A DNA stretch of 64,000 bases from Sodalinema lacuna_A (GCA_900149785.2 FSSI02000005.1:1-64000), one strand, 5' to 3'; positions 17,027 through 25,525 are shown, counted from the stretch's first letter. The notes: generated by a model from the sequence alone, not told the origin. Made by a program: numbers and translations.

Positions 17027-17803
17027 ATGACTTCGCCCCCGGAAACTCCCAAAATTGACCCCAAACCGCCTGAACAGGATAATAACTATCTTGATGAGGC
17101 TCCCTTTGAGGTGGAGATGTCCATCTTCGACCACCTCGAAGAACTACGACAGCGAATTTTCTATTCCCTAATTGCAGTATTTATTGCCATCATTGGCTGT
17201 TTCCTAGCCGTGAAGCCGATTGTACGGCTCCTTGAAGCCCCCGCCAATGGGGTTGAATTTATCCAAATTCGACCTGGGGAATTTTTCTTTGTCTCCATCG
17301 AAGTGGCCGGCTATAGCGGCTTACTCCTGGCCACCCCCTTTATCCTCTATCAAGTTGTCCGCTTTGTCCTACCGGGCTTAACGCGGCGGGAACAGAAACT
17401 CATTGCCCCGGTGGTTCTCGGCTCCAGTGTACTGTTTCTGGCTGGGTTAGTCTTTGCCTATGTGGCTCTGATTCCGGCGGCCCTCAAGTTTTTTGTCAGC
17501 TTCGGTGAAGGGGTCGTCGCTCAGCAATGGTCTATTGATGAATACTTCAAAACTATTCTGCTGTTGCTGTTTAGTACCGGGATTGCCTTCCAAGTTCCGG
17601 TCTTGCAAGCGATTCTCGGTGGTTTAGGGATTGTCTCGTCCTCGCAGATGCTCTCAGGGTGGCGATATGTCATTCTCACAGCCGCTGTCTTGGGAGCCGT
17701 GTTAACCCCCTCTACAGACCCGCTGACTCAAAGTTTGCTCGGGGGAGCGGTGGCCATGTTGTACTTCAGTGGCATTGGTTTGGTCAAAGCGATGGGGAAA
17801 TAG
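17027..17803 (+). CDS. tatC: Sec-independent protein translocase TatC
   Basis: It is the receptor subunit of the twin-arginine pathway, in the thylakoid and plasma membranes. Six hydrophobic helices follow an N-terminal Pro-rich cytoplasmic tail of about 35 residues. The conserved FDHLEELRQRIFYSL segment (signal recognition) and the FFVSIEVAGYSGLLLATPFILYQ-type second region (quoted only in part: FFVSIEVAGYSG) are present, as is VLTPSTDPLTQ in the last loop. The ATG at 17027 gives the normal length of about 258 residues. MgtC follows 37 bases later on the same strand. Confidence 0.96.
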   Translation: MTSPPETPKIDPKPPEQDNNYLDEAPFEVEMSIFDHLEELRQRIFYSLIAVFIAIIGCFLAVKPIVRLLEAPANGVEFIQIRPGEFFFVSIEVAGYSGLLLATPFILYQVVRFVLPGLTRREQKLIAPVVLGSSVLFLAGLVFAYVALIPAALKFFVSFGEGVVAQQWSIDEYFKTILLLLFSTGIAFQVPVLQAILGGLGIVSSSQMLSGWRYVILTAAVLGAVLTPSTDPLTQSLLGGAVAMLYFSGIGLVKAMGK

Positions 17804-17840
17804 TCGATAATGCCATCAATCAATGCTTGGGAGATCGCCA

Positions 17841-18542
17841 ATGGACTGGACAGAGTTTGCAATTCGCCTTTTAGTGGCGTTCCTGTTGGGGTCTGCTATT
17901 GGTTTAGAGCGTCAGTGGCGACAGCGGATGGCTGGCCTACGGACCAATGCTCTCGTCGCCACGGGTGCGTCGCTGTTTGTGATGCTGTCAGTTCTCACGC
18001 CTGAAGAAGCCAGTCCAACCCGGATTGCGGCTCAGGTGGTGTCAGGAATTGGCTTCCTGGCCGGTGGGGTGATTTTGCGGGAAGGTCTGACGGTTCGCGG
18101 TTTGAACACGGCGGCAACGATTTGGTGTGCGGCGGCCATTGGGACGTTAGCGGGGTCGGGTTATTTTAGCCAGGCCTTGGTGGGGTCGGTGGCGGTGTTG
18201 GCGTCGAATCTCATTCTCCGTCCTTTGGGCCATCGGATTAACCAAGAACCCCTCAGAGGGAGTGAGGTGGAACTGTGTTATCACTGTTCCCTGGTCTGTT
18301 TAGAGGAAGATGCGGCTCGGGTTCGAGCCTTGTTGCTGCAATCGTTGAGCTTGGGCCAGATGCGGCTGCGATCGCTCCACAGTGAAGATCTCGAAACGCA
18401 CAAGGGCCGGGTTGAAGTCAAAGCCAAACTGGTGACCCAAACTCGCGATGATGAACTGCTCGAACAAGCTATTAGCCGTATTAGCTTGGAACCGAGTGTG
18501 ATTGCGGTTCGTTGGCGGGTGGTGGAACAGGAGTTTGGTTGA
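17841..18542 (+). CDS. MgtC/SapB family membrane protein
   Basis: The N-terminal half has four to five membrane helices with the family motifs LLGSAIGLERQWRQRMAGLR and ALVATGASLFVML, then VSGIGFLAGGVILREG and GLNTAATIWCAAAIG. The C-terminal 90 residues form a soluble ACT-like domain. MgtC proteins are tied to low-Mg2+ growth and ATP-synthase inhibition in pathogens; the cyanobacterial role is not established. The start is ATG 17841 (MDWTEFAIRL); a TTG at 17823 is less likely. Confidence 0.9.
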   Translation: MDWTEFAIRLLVAFLLGSAIGLERQWRQRMAGLRTNALVATGASLFVMLSVLTPEEASPTRIAAQVVSGIGFLAGGVILREGLTVRGLNTAATIWCAAAIGTLAGSGYFSQALVGSVAVLASNLILRPLGHRINQEPLRGSEVELCYHCSLVCLEEDAARVRALLLQSLSLGQMRLRSLHSEDLETHKGRVEVKAKLVTQTRDDELLEQAISRISLEPSVIAVRWRVVEQEFG

Positions 18543-18639
18543 GTCGTGGCCGAGATGTTGGCTCAAACATCTGGCTCCCTGTCACCTGATGGCAAAATCT
18601 TCTACAGTGGTAACTTTGACCGTAATTATCCCTTCACTT

Positions 18640-18843
18640 ATGTCAGACGAACAACAAACTCCCCAATCTCAGCCCGAATCTCAACCCCAGTCTGAGGCTG
18701 ACTCTAGCAAAACCCCGAGTTTTGGCTGGAATCTCTATGCTGAAAGAATCAATGGCCGCTTTGCCATGATTGGCTTTGTAGCATTACTGATTTTAGAAGC
18801 CGTGACGGGGCAAACCTTTCTCAGTTGGATGGGTTTCATGTAA
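18640..18843 (+). CDS. hli: High-light-inducible protein (chlorophyll-binding, single helix)
   Basis: A 67-residue one-helix relative of plant light-harvesting proteins. It has a Gln/Pro/Ser-rich N-terminal tail of about 25 residues, then the chlorophyll-binding motif AERINGRFAMIGFVALL (Glu and Asn ligands, Arg salt bridge) and a membrane helix. Such proteins protect photosystem II assembly intermediates and photosystem I under light stress. The ATG at 18640 is the only start that gives a normal HLIP. It is followed at once by a tandem repeat block. Confidence 0.93.
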   Translation: MSDEQQTPQSQPESQPQSEADSSKTPSFGWNLYAERINGRFAMIGFVALLILEAVTGQTFLSWMGFM

Positions 18844-18845
18844 TT

Positions 18846-19054
18846 GCCCAAACAATCCGACACCCGGTTTTTCACAGAAACCGAGTGTTTGCCCAAACAA
18901 TCCGACACCCGGTTTTTCACAGAAACCGAGTGTTTGCCNGGTTTTTCACAGAAACCGAGTGTTTGCCCAAACAATCCGACACCCGGTTTTTCACAGAAAC
19001 CGAGTGTTTGCCCAAACAATCCGACACCCGGTTTCTACCGGAAACCGAGTGTCT
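18846..19054. repeat. 45-bp tandem repeat array with an N
   Basis: Copies of a 45-base unit beginning GCCCAAACAATCCGACACCC start at 18846, 18891, 18965 and 19010. A truncated copy lies between, at 18936-18964, broken by N at 18939. Each unit holds a hairpin (ACACCCGGTTT ... AAACCGAGTGT). The last copy is diverged. It fills the gap between the HLIP stop and the convergent protease gene. Confidence 0.92.
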
Positions 19055-19066
19055 GGCCCCCAGCAA

Positions 19067-20497
19067 TTAGTTTTCCTCAACCGTTAACCGATAGCGTCCC
19101 CGTCCCGTATCGTCATAACTGTTGACCACCACAATATAGTTTCGGGTTTCGGGTAAACGAACAGTTAACTCAGAGTCGGTGTTTCCTGGACGGATATCAT
19201 CATTTTGACCCATGAGATTGCCGTCACTATCAAACAAGAGCAAATAGGTATCAAATTCTGAGCTTTCGAGACGGATTGTAATCGACTGTCCAGCTTGTCC
19301 TGAAAATTCATATTGATGGAAAAGACTCCCATCCTCGGGCAAACTGGGATCGCCTGTGCGTAAGACTCCCGTTTCATTGAGTAGCACACGGCCCTGACCA
19401 CTAGAACTTGGTTGACCACCTTGACTGCGGAGTGTGAGTTCGTAGTCACCGGACTCGCCGCCACGAAAGGAGTTTGCCAGCAGAATATAGGTCCCCGTTT
19501 CGGGCAGTTGGGTCACGATGCGGGCGTTGGTTCCCGAGGCACTATCGTCATCTTGGGCGACGGAGTTACCGTTGGAGTCGAGCAAAATCAGATAGGCGTC
19601 AAAGTCGTTCGAGGTGAGATCTAAGGACACCGTTTGTCCGGCCCGTCCTTCAAAGCTGTAGGCGTTGAAGTAGCTGTTATCTCCGGGCAAGACATTGGAG
19701 TCTGGCCCCAATGTGCTGCGAATAGGCGGGCCGTTGAGTTCCACGGAACGGGGGGTTTGGGAACCGGGGAGACGACTGCCGGTTCTGGCAGTTTCAGATC
19801 CCTGTCCTTGGCGAATAGCCGTTAGAAAGGGTTGCACATCACTGATGGGAATGGCGAAACCAATGCCAATGTTGCCGCTTTCGCGACCGACGGAAAAAAT
19901 GGCGGTGTTGACTCCGACCATTTCGGCGTTGGAGTTGAGGAGTGGCCCCCCGGAGTTGCCGGGATTGATGGCGGCGTCGGTTTGGATGGTTCCTTCGTCG
20001 GGGTCGATGCGGCTGATAATGCCGACGGTGAAGGTGGTTTCTAAGCCGAAGGGACTGCCGATCGCAAAGGCCCGCTGCCCGACGCGAACGGAGTCGGGGC
20101 TGGCAATGTCGATGGTGGGCAGGTTGCGAGCGTTGCGAAGTCGCAGGGCGGCTAGGTCTTGGCCGTTGGGGTCAAAGCCGAGGATATCGGCGGTGTATTC
20201 GTCGCCGTTGGAGAGGCGGACGGTGACGGTTCGCCCGGAGGCTTGTTGGACGACGTGAGCGTTGGTGAGGACGAGGCCATCGGGGGTGATGATGCTACCG
20301 CTACCGCTGGAGTTGCCGGCAATGATGGCGACGACGGCGGGACTGGCTTGGTCGTAAACTTGGATGTTGGTCTGTTCGTCTTGATTTTGGGCGATCGCCC
20401 GCTGGGGGGCCAGTTGCGGCAAGGGGGCAACGATTCCGGTCAGGAGTCCTAGGCTGAGGAGACTCGAAAGGCTATGGCGAAACCAGAAGACAGTCAT
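19067..20497 (-). CDS. Trypsin-like (Deg/HtrA-type) serine protease with two PPC domains
   Basis: A signal peptide (to about AIAQ) indicates export. The S1C protease domain follows, with the triad His81 (LTNAHVV), Asp114 (GQDLAAL) and Ser182 (INPGNSGGPL), numbered from ATG 20497. Instead of PDZ domains, the C-terminal half has two bacterial pre-peptidase C-terminal (PPC) beta domains (about residues 235-345 and 365-475; YSFEGRAGQTVSLDLTSNDF and YEFSGQAGQSITIRLES). It is therefore a Deg-like protease with a binding rather than a PDZ module. It heads a run of minus-strand envelope genes. Confidence 0.9.
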   Translation of the reverse strand: MTVFWFRHSLSSLLSLGLLTGIVAPLPQLAPQRAIAQNQDEQTNIQVYDQASPAVVAIIAGNSSGSGSIITPDGLVLTNAHVVQQASGRTVTVRLSNGDEYTADILGFDPNGQDLAALRLRNARNLPTIDIASPDSVRVGQRAFAIGSPFGLETTFTVGIISRIDPDEGTIQTDAAINPGNSGGPLLNSNAEMVGVNTAIFSVGRESGNIGIGFAIPISDVQPFLTAIRQGQGSETARTGSRLPGSQTPRSVELNGPPIRSTLGPDSNVLPGDNSYFNAYSFEGRAGQTVSLDLTSNDFDAYLILLDSNGNSVAQDDDSASGTNARIVTQLPETGTYILLANSFRGGESGDYELTLRSQGGQPSSSGQGRVLLNETGVLRTGDPSLPEDGSLFHQYEFSGQAGQSITIRLESSEFDTYLLLFDSDGNLMGQNDDIRPGNTDSELTVRLPETRNYIVVVNSYDDTGRGRYRLTVEEN

Positions 20498-20529
20498 GAT
20501 ACAACTCGGCAAAGGGATTTGAGGGTGGT

Positions 20530-21105
20530 TTAACGCACGGGAGTGGGTAAATCTAGGGGTTGTCCGTTGCGGTTATAGACCAGAATATCCCATTGACCAT
20601 TGAGGTTGGCTTCAAAGGCGACAGTGCTACCATTGGCACTGAGGGTCGGGTTACGGACGGTGGCGTTGAGGTTTTCGGTCAGATTCCGCAATTGTCGGGT
20701 CTCCCGGTCGTAAATAAAGATTCCTGAGCGACCCTGGCGATTTCCGGCAAATACGATATAGCGTCCGTCGGTGGAGACGCTGGGGGTTTCGGCAATGGTG
20801 TCGAGGGCGTTGAGTCCAGGTAGGGCGATGGTGCGTTGGTTTTGTTGGTCGTAGAGGTAAATGTCTTGTCGTTGTTCTCGTTCGGAGACGAAGACGATAT
20901 ACCGGCCGGATATGGACGGGGACAGGTCGGCGGCAGGGGAGTTCAAGCCTCGCCCGGCTGGGTCAATGGGGGTATTCAGTAAACGGGGATAGGCGGCACA
21001 ACTACTTAGGCTTGAAATTAGTAAGCTGTAGAGGCTGAAACGCCAGATTGACAACAACCCTGGCTTGCTTTTTGGGTCAATTCTAGGCTGTTTTTTGTCG
21101 TTCAT
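20530..21105 (-). CDS. TolB-like lipoprotein with about three propeller repeats
   Basis: The N-terminus has a lipobox (ISSLSSCAAY), so it is probably a lipoprotein. Three WD40-like/PD40 repeats follow: SISGRYIVFVSER...DIYLYD, SVSTDGRYIVFAGNR...IFIYDRET and LSANGSTVAFEANL...ILVYNRNG. Three blades are too few for a closed propeller. The neighbour at 21195 is a paralogue with the same plan. The start could be ATG 21105 or a site closer to the lipobox. No enzymatic motif is visible. Confidence 0.8.
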   Translation of the reverse strand: MNDKKQPRIDPKSKPGLLSIWRFSLYSLLISSLSSCAAYPRLLNTPIDPAGRGLNSPAADLSPSISGRYIVFVSEREQRQDIYLYDQQNQRTIALPGLNALDTIAETPSVSTDGRYIVFAGNRQGRSGIFIYDRETRQLRNLTENLNATVRNPTLSANGSTVAFEANLNGQWDILVYNRNGQPLDLPTPVR

Positions 21106-21138
21106 ACCTCTTTTTTTTGCAATTCTAATAATTATTAA

Positions 21139-21205
21139 TTAATAGTTTGTGGCGATTATTGTCGGTGATTATTGTCGGTGATTATTGTCGGTGATTATTG
21201 TCGGC
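21139..21205. repeat. 14-bp tandem repeat between the two lipoprotein genes
   Basis: The unit GATTATTGTCGGTG is repeated about four times. The left end of the 21195-21755 gene, including its stop codon, lies inside the last unit. Confidence 0.85.
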
Positions 21206-21755
21206 GATCAAGTTCAACGTTGGGACCACGATCGAGGATTTCAATATCCCATTGTCCCCGTCGTCCGGTTTGAAAGACGATGTAGCGACCATCGGGGCTG
21301 ATTTTGGGGTGGCGAACCCAACCGCGATAACCGCTGCTGAGGACTTGGGTGCGGCGAGTGATGCGATCGTAGAGTTCGATTTCGGGCCGACCGCGATCGC
21401 TGGCCAAATAAACAATATACCGTCCGCTATAACTGAGGCTGGGAGATTCGGCGATCGCATCATCCCGGTTCAGATTCGGCAGGTTAATAAATTGCTGTCG
21501 CTGTAGGTTATACAGCAAGATATTTTGGGTGCCATCGCGACCGGAGACGAAGGCCAATAAGCGTCCATCGCCACTCAGGGCCGGCTGTTGGTCGCGATAA
21601 TAGCTATCGAGGGCCGCCGGGGGTTGGGGACCTCTACCGGTGCAGCCGCTGAGTCCACCTAAGCCAAAACTGATGGCGACGGATAAGACCACGGGTTTGA
21701 GTCGCCGTCGCCAGTTCCATCGCCATCGTCGTTGTTGTCGTCTCCGATTTACCAC
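21195..21755 (-). CDS. TolB-like lipoprotein, paralogue of the downstream gene
   Basis: A strongly basic N-terminus (RRRQQRRWRWNWRRR) precedes a signal segment and lipobox (LGGLSGCTGR). Three PD40 repeats follow (LSGDGRLLAFVSGRDG, LSYSGRYIVYLASDRG, ISPDGRYIVFQTGRRGQWDI). It starts with GTG at 21755. The order of blades matches the neighbour at 20530, indicating tandem duplication. The function is unknown. Confidence 0.8.
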   Translation of the reverse strand: MVNRRRQQRRWRWNWRRRLKPVVLSVAISFGLGGLSGCTGRGPQPPAALDSYYRDQQPALSGDGRLLAFVSGRDGTQNILLYNLQRQQFINLPNLNRDDAIAESPSLSYSGRYIVYLASDRGRPEIELYDRITRRTQVLSSGYRGWVRHPKISPDGRYIVFQTGRRGQWDIEILDRGPNVELDRRQ

Positions 21756-21779
21756 AACTCGGGTTCCGCTGCGATCGCC

Positions 21780-22904
21780 TTAGCGATCAAACTGATTGGA
21801 GTTATCGTCTTCGAGTTCGTCGTCATAGGGATTGGGACCGAAGCGATCGCCATACTCGTCATCGTCGGGGAGGGGATCGTCGTCTGAGACGACCGGAGGT
21901 GCCTGATCTCGCAGATTGGGGGTGCGATCATAGACATCATAGTCGCCGCTACTGCCCCGGTCATCAGGAACGCTGGTGGGGCTAACGGGACCGCCGCTCG
22001 GGTCATCGGCGTAGAAGTCGCTGTAGCTGTCGTCGGCGTAATCGTCGTCTAAACGCGCTTCAACTTGTTTTTTCGGACGGGCGGGACGACCTTGGGGGGG
22101 ACGCGATCGCCGACTACTCGTATCAGGCTGACTCGCCGGTCCTGAACGGCGGCTGGGGGGACGACGGGCCGGACGAGGTCCGGTTGGTGCGTCGCCGTAG
22201 GGGGCATCATAGACCTCGTCGTCGTTCCAATTACTGTATTTCAAGTCTACCTGACGACTTTGGCTATCGGGCCGAGGCCGGCGTTTGCGTGGAGCTGTCC
22301 CAGTCCCGTTACTAGGAGGACTACTGGGGGGACGACGACTCGTCGGGGGACTCCCTGGACTACGCCGAGTGGGAGGACGACGGGGTTCATCGCTATAGGC
22401 CTCTCGCGGCGATCGCCGGGGAACGTCTCGGCTTCCGGGAATGCGGCGGGTGGGGGGATAAGGATCGTAGGGTTCGAGTTCTTCGAGTTCGGCTTCGTAC
22501 TCGTAGGACTGATAGTCGGGATTGACCTCCCGCTCGTCATCCACAATTGGCGCGTTGCGTTTCGCCTGTTGGGTGACAATCCCTCTCATGCGGATGCTTT
22601 CAACAGCAAAAAAGACCGCTGAACCGGTCATCAGGAACTGACCAAATTGAAGAATGGGGTCCAGTCGCCATCCTTGGAAAAAGAGAATACCGCCACAAAG
22701 CAAGGCCACGGCGGCAAAAAAGATATCGTGATCCCGTGCCAAATTGGGTCGGGTTGTCCGTAGCAAATATAGGGCAACACCGCACAAGACAAGGGCAATG
22801 CCCATTAAGCTGCCCCAGCCAAAGCCGTAGGCGACTTGAGCTAGGACGGGGGGAGTATTGATTGGGTGCAGCAGGCTGCTTAAGCCCAGTCCGATGTTTA
22901 CCAT
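21780..22904 (-). CDS. ycf66: Ycf66 family protein
   Basis: The first 110 residues hold the Ycf66 membrane region: an N-terminal segment ending VAYGFGWGSLMGIALVLCG, then helices around FFAAVALLCGGILFFQ and LQFGQFLMTGSAVFFAVES. The remaining 260 residues are a disordered, Arg/Pro/Asp-rich tail (SRRPPSSPPSNG, RPARRPPSRRSG). Ycf66 occurs in cyanobacteria and some plastids, with unknown function. The ATG at 22904 is chosen because GGAGAGAGG precedes it; an earlier start at 22931 is less likely. psbX lies upstream on the same strand. Confidence 0.9.
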   Translation of the reverse strand: MVNIGLGLSSLLHPINTPPVLAQVAYGFGWGSLMGIALVLCGVALYLLRTTRPNLARDHDIFFAAVALLCGGILFFQGWRLDPILQFGQFLMTGSAVFFAVESIRMRGIVTQQAKRNAPIVDDEREVNPDYQSYEYEAELEELEPYDPYPPTRRIPGSRDVPRRSPREAYSDEPRRPPTRRSPGSPPTSRRPPSSPPSNGTGTAPRKRRPRPDSQSRQVDLKYSNWNDDEVYDAPYGDAPTGPRPARRPPSRRSGPASQPDTSSRRSRPPQGRPARPKKQVEARLDDDYADDSYSDFYADDPSGGPVSPTSVPDDRGSSGDYDVYDRTPNLRDQAPPVVSDDDPLPDDDEYGDRFGPNPYDDELEDDNSNQFDR

Positions 22905-23041
22905 TAGCCTCTCTCCTACTTCAGTCCCCATCTTAGCGACTTACGAGGCGAATCTCCAGGGACGTTCGCGACCCTGGAGAAGAAGCTAGGTTTTACGGGA
23001 TAGACTTGACTCACCTGCTGCGATCGCCATCAACAACGGAT

Positions 23042-23161
23042 CTAAGACCGAGATACTTTGTCTTGTTGGCTCAAGAAAACCAGGGCCACCACGACCGGAA
23101 TTACAACGATAATTCCGCCAGCCAAGAGGCTATAGAAAAAGTTCATCAAAGAAGGGGTCAT
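23042..23161 (-). CDS. psbX: Photosystem II small subunit PsbX
   Basis: A 39-residue single-helix protein read directly: MTPSLMNFFYSLLAGG, then IIVVIPVVVALVFLSQQDK and VSRS. This matches PsbX, a peripheral photosystem II subunit near cytochrome b559 that influences the plastoquinone site. A good ribosome site (TAAGGAAG) lies 8 bases before the ATG at 23161. Adjacent ycf66 on the same strand is a common cyanobacterial arrangement. A perfect 8-bp hairpin at 22954-22979 lies in the intergenic space to ycf66. Confidence 0.93.
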   Translation of the reverse strand: MTPSLMNFFYSLLAGGIIVVIPVVVALVFLSQQDKVSRS

Positions 23162-23388
23162 ATTATTCGCTTCCTTAAAACGAAACGATCAGAAATATTG
23201 CTTCACTCAGTGTAACGACTTCTGGGACGCTTGGGAAGGCAACTCTCAGATTTGCCTAGATGCGGCAAGGCTGGGTTTAGCCCCAAACAAGAGGACAATG
23301 GGGGCGATCGCCCAGGTGGCGATCGAGATACAATAGTCTCAGCCAAAAGTTACAAACCTTAACATTTCAGCCGAAATCAAACCAAGCC

Positions 23389-23673
23389 ATGAATACCTTG
23401 ACCCTAACCAGTTGGACTCTAGGAATTGTCCTCGGTCTGATGACCTTTCTGATGATTTTCCGCATCATTCTCACCTGGTATCCCCAAGCGGAACTCAACA
23501 AATTTCCCTTCAACCTCATCGGCGGACCCACGGAACCGTTCCTGATTCCCACCCGCAAACTCATTCCCCCCTTAGGAGGGGTTGACATTTCCCCCATTAT
23601 CTGGGTGGGAATCTTCAGCCTCATCCGAGAACTGTTGTTAGGGCAACAGGGGTTGATCACGATGATGCGTTAG
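23389..23673 (+). CDS. YggT family membrane protein
   Basis: A 94-residue protein with two hydrophobic helices and the family motif LTWYPQAELNKFPF...LIGGPTEPFLIPTRKLIPP, then GVDISPIIWVGIFSLIRELL. Plastid relatives (CCB3-type) act in cytochrome b6 haem attachment, and bacterial ones in division or osmotic stress; which applies here is not decided. The ATG at 23389 is clear. A heptamer repeat block starts right after its stop. Confidence 0.92.
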   Translation: MNTLTLTSWTLGIVLGLMTFLMIFRIILTWYPQAELNKFPFNLIGGPTEPFLIPTRKLIPPLGGVDISPIIWVGIFSLIRELLLGQQGLITMMR

Positions 23674-23802
23674 GGAATAGGGAATAGGGAACGGGGAACG
23701 GGGTTCGCCCCTTGCCTCTTGCCCCTCGCCTCTTGCCTCTTGCCTCTTGCCTCTTGCCTCTTGCCTCTTGCCTCTTGCCCCTTGCCTCTTGCCTTTTGCC
23801 CC
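23674..23802. repeat. Short tandem heptamer array (CTTGCCT type)
   Basis: GGGAATA/GGGAACG units are followed by about a dozen copies of the 7-base unit TTGCCTC and variants, running up to the accC stop codon. The same array type recurs at 25549 and at 38639-39022. Confidence 0.92.
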
Positions 23803-25158
23803 TTAATCTCTATCCTTCGCCATAAACTGTTCCACAAAATTGGTGTAGACTGTGCCACCGAGAAACTCGGGGCTGTCGAGGATTTTTTGGTGGAAACCGA
23901 TGGTGGTGGGAATGCCGGTGACGGCACATTCTCGCAGGGCGCGTTTCATACGGGCGATCGCCTGTTCGCGAGTTAAGCCCCAGACAATGAGCTTACCAAT
24001 GAGAGAATCGTAATAGGGGGGAATCTCATAATCCGTATAGACATGGGAGTCGACCCGTACCCCAATCCCACCAGGGGGAAGATAGCCGCTAATGCGTCCG
24101 GGATGGGGGCGGAAGTTGCGATCGGGATCTTCGGCGTTGATGCGACATTCGATCGCATGGCCCCGTAACTCCACCTGATTCTGATTAACCGGCAGTTTTT
24201 CCCCTTGGGCCACCAAAATTTGGGCCGCAATTAGATCTAAGCCACAAATGGCCTCGGTGACCGGATGTTCCACCTGAATACGGGTGTTCATCTCCATAAA
24301 ATAGAAATTCCCCGAACCATCGAGGAGAAACTCCACCGTTCCCGCCCCCACATAGTTAATGGACTTGGCCACCTTCACCGCCGCTTTACCCATCCGTTGC
24401 CGTAACTTGGGATCGAGGGCGGGGCTGGGGGCTTCTTCGAGGAGTTTCTGATGTCGTCGTTGAATCGAACAATCCCGTTCCCCCAAGTGAATCACATTGC
24501 CATGTTGATCCGCGAGAATCTGAAACTCAATATGGCGCGGTCGTTCGATGAACTTCTCCAGATAAATTCCAGGATCCCCAAACGCCGCTTCCGCCTCCCC
24601 TTGGGCCGCCAAAAACAGTTTCGGTAACTCTCCGGCATGACGGACAAAGCGCATTCCTCGGCCGCCCCCACCAGCCGTCGCTTTCACCATCACCGGATAG
24701 CCAATCTTGTCCGCCAGGGCCAGGGCTTCTTTTTCATCATGAAGGAGGCCATCACTCCCCGGAACCGTGGGAACCCCAATTTGTTTCATGGTTTCTCGGG
24801 CCGTGGATTTGTCTCCCATCTGTCGCATCGAGTCGGGAGAGGGGCCGATAAAAGCAATTTGGTGATCGGCGCAAATCTCGGCAAAGCGGGCATTTTCAGC
24901 CAGGAAGCCATAGCCGGGATGGATGGCCGTGGCATTGCGGGTTAGGGCCGCTGAGATGATGTTGGGAATGTTGAGATAGCTTTTATTACTCGACGGTTCG
25001 CCAATGCAAACGGCTTCATCGGCCAGTTGCACATGGAGGGCATGGCGATCGACAGTCGAATAGACGGCGACGGTGGCAATGCCCATCTCCTCGCAGGTTC
25101 GGAGGATACGGAGGGCGATTTCACCTCGGTTAGCAATGAGAATTTTCGAGAACTGCAT
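23803..25158 (-). CDS. accC: Acetyl-CoA carboxylase, biotin carboxylase subunit
   Basis: It carboxylates the biotin of AccB with bicarbonate and ATP, the first step of fatty-acid synthesis. The 451-residue length is standard. Visible: KILIANRGEIALRILRTC at the N-terminus, HPGYGFLAENARFA, the ATP-grasp glycine loop ATAGGGGRGMRFV, GERDCSIQRRHQKLLEEAPS, and the catalytic Arg region FMEMNTRIQVEHPVTE. The start MQFSKIL is standard. Other acc genes are not adjacent. The stop codon directly abuts the heptamer repeat array. Confidence 0.97.
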   Translation of the reverse strand: MQFSKILIANRGEIALRILRTCEEMGIATVAVYSTVDRHALHVQLADEAVCIGEPSSNKSYLNIPNIISAALTRNATAIHPGYGFLAENARFAEICADHQIAFIGPSPDSMRQMGDKSTARETMKQIGVPTVPGSDGLLHDEKEALALADKIGYPVMVKATAGGGGRGMRFVRHAGELPKLFLAAQGEAEAAFGDPGIYLEKFIERPRHIEFQILADQHGNVIHLGERDCSIQRRHQKLLEEAPSPALDPKLRQRMGKAAVKVAKSINYVGAGTVEFLLDGSGNFYFMEMNTRIQVEHPVTEAICGLDLIAAQILVAQGEKLPVNQNQVELRGHAIECRINAEDPDRNFRPHPGRISGYLPPGGIGVRVDSHVYTDYEIPPYYDSLIGKLIVWGLTREQAIARMKRALRECAVTGIPTTIGFHQKILDSPEFLGGTVYTNFVEQFMAKDRD

Positions 25159-25314
25159 CTTTGAGTGTCTGGGGCAACGGGGAACGAAAACAACCGCAGC
25201 AGGATCGGATGAAAAAAAATGGAAAAAAATTTTTCATCAAATGTGGCGCAACTGTCCACAGTTATGCTAAGTTATCATAGTGCGGTTAACCAAGGTTAGC
25301 GGTACAAGCGCCAC

Positions 25315-25396
25315 GCGGATGTGGTGGAATTGGTAGACACGCACGCTTGAGGGGCGTGTGGAGCAATCCTTGCGAGTTCGAGTCTCGCCATCCGCA
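25315..25396 (+). tRNA. tRNA-Leu (anticodon GAG)
   Basis: The acceptor stem GCGGATG pairs with CATCCGC, followed by discriminator A. The anticodon stem is CACGC/GCGTG around the loop TTGAGGG, giving anticodon GAG. The long variable arm (TGGAGCAATCCTT) is typical of class II leucine tRNAs. The T arm is GCGAG-TTCGAGT-CTCGC. CCA is not encoded. Confidence 0.95.
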
Positions 25397-25497
25397 TTGC
25401 AATCTACCCATCTGTGCCTCAACAGATTCTAAGAAAGGGATGGCTGTGAAGCTATCCCTTTTTTGGTGATTGATGCCAAAGCGGTGCGTTCGGGCAA

Positions 25498-25525
25498 GTA
25501 GGGGCGAAAAATTTTTCGCCCCTAC
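25498..25525. repeat. 28-bp perfect palindrome, dispersed repeat
   Basis: Identical to the palindrome at 12673-12700 (arm GTAGGGGCGAAAAA plus its reverse complement). It lies between the tRNA and hisE. Confidence 0.9.

Noticed and set aside
18846..19054. Possible CRISPR array
   Set aside because: The units are direct tandem copies without variable spacers, so this is a minisatellite.
23705..23802. Translations such as MPLASCLLPLASCLLPLASC as repeat proteins
   Set aside because: They are translations of heptamer repeats on either strand, with no start signals, and they abut gene stops.
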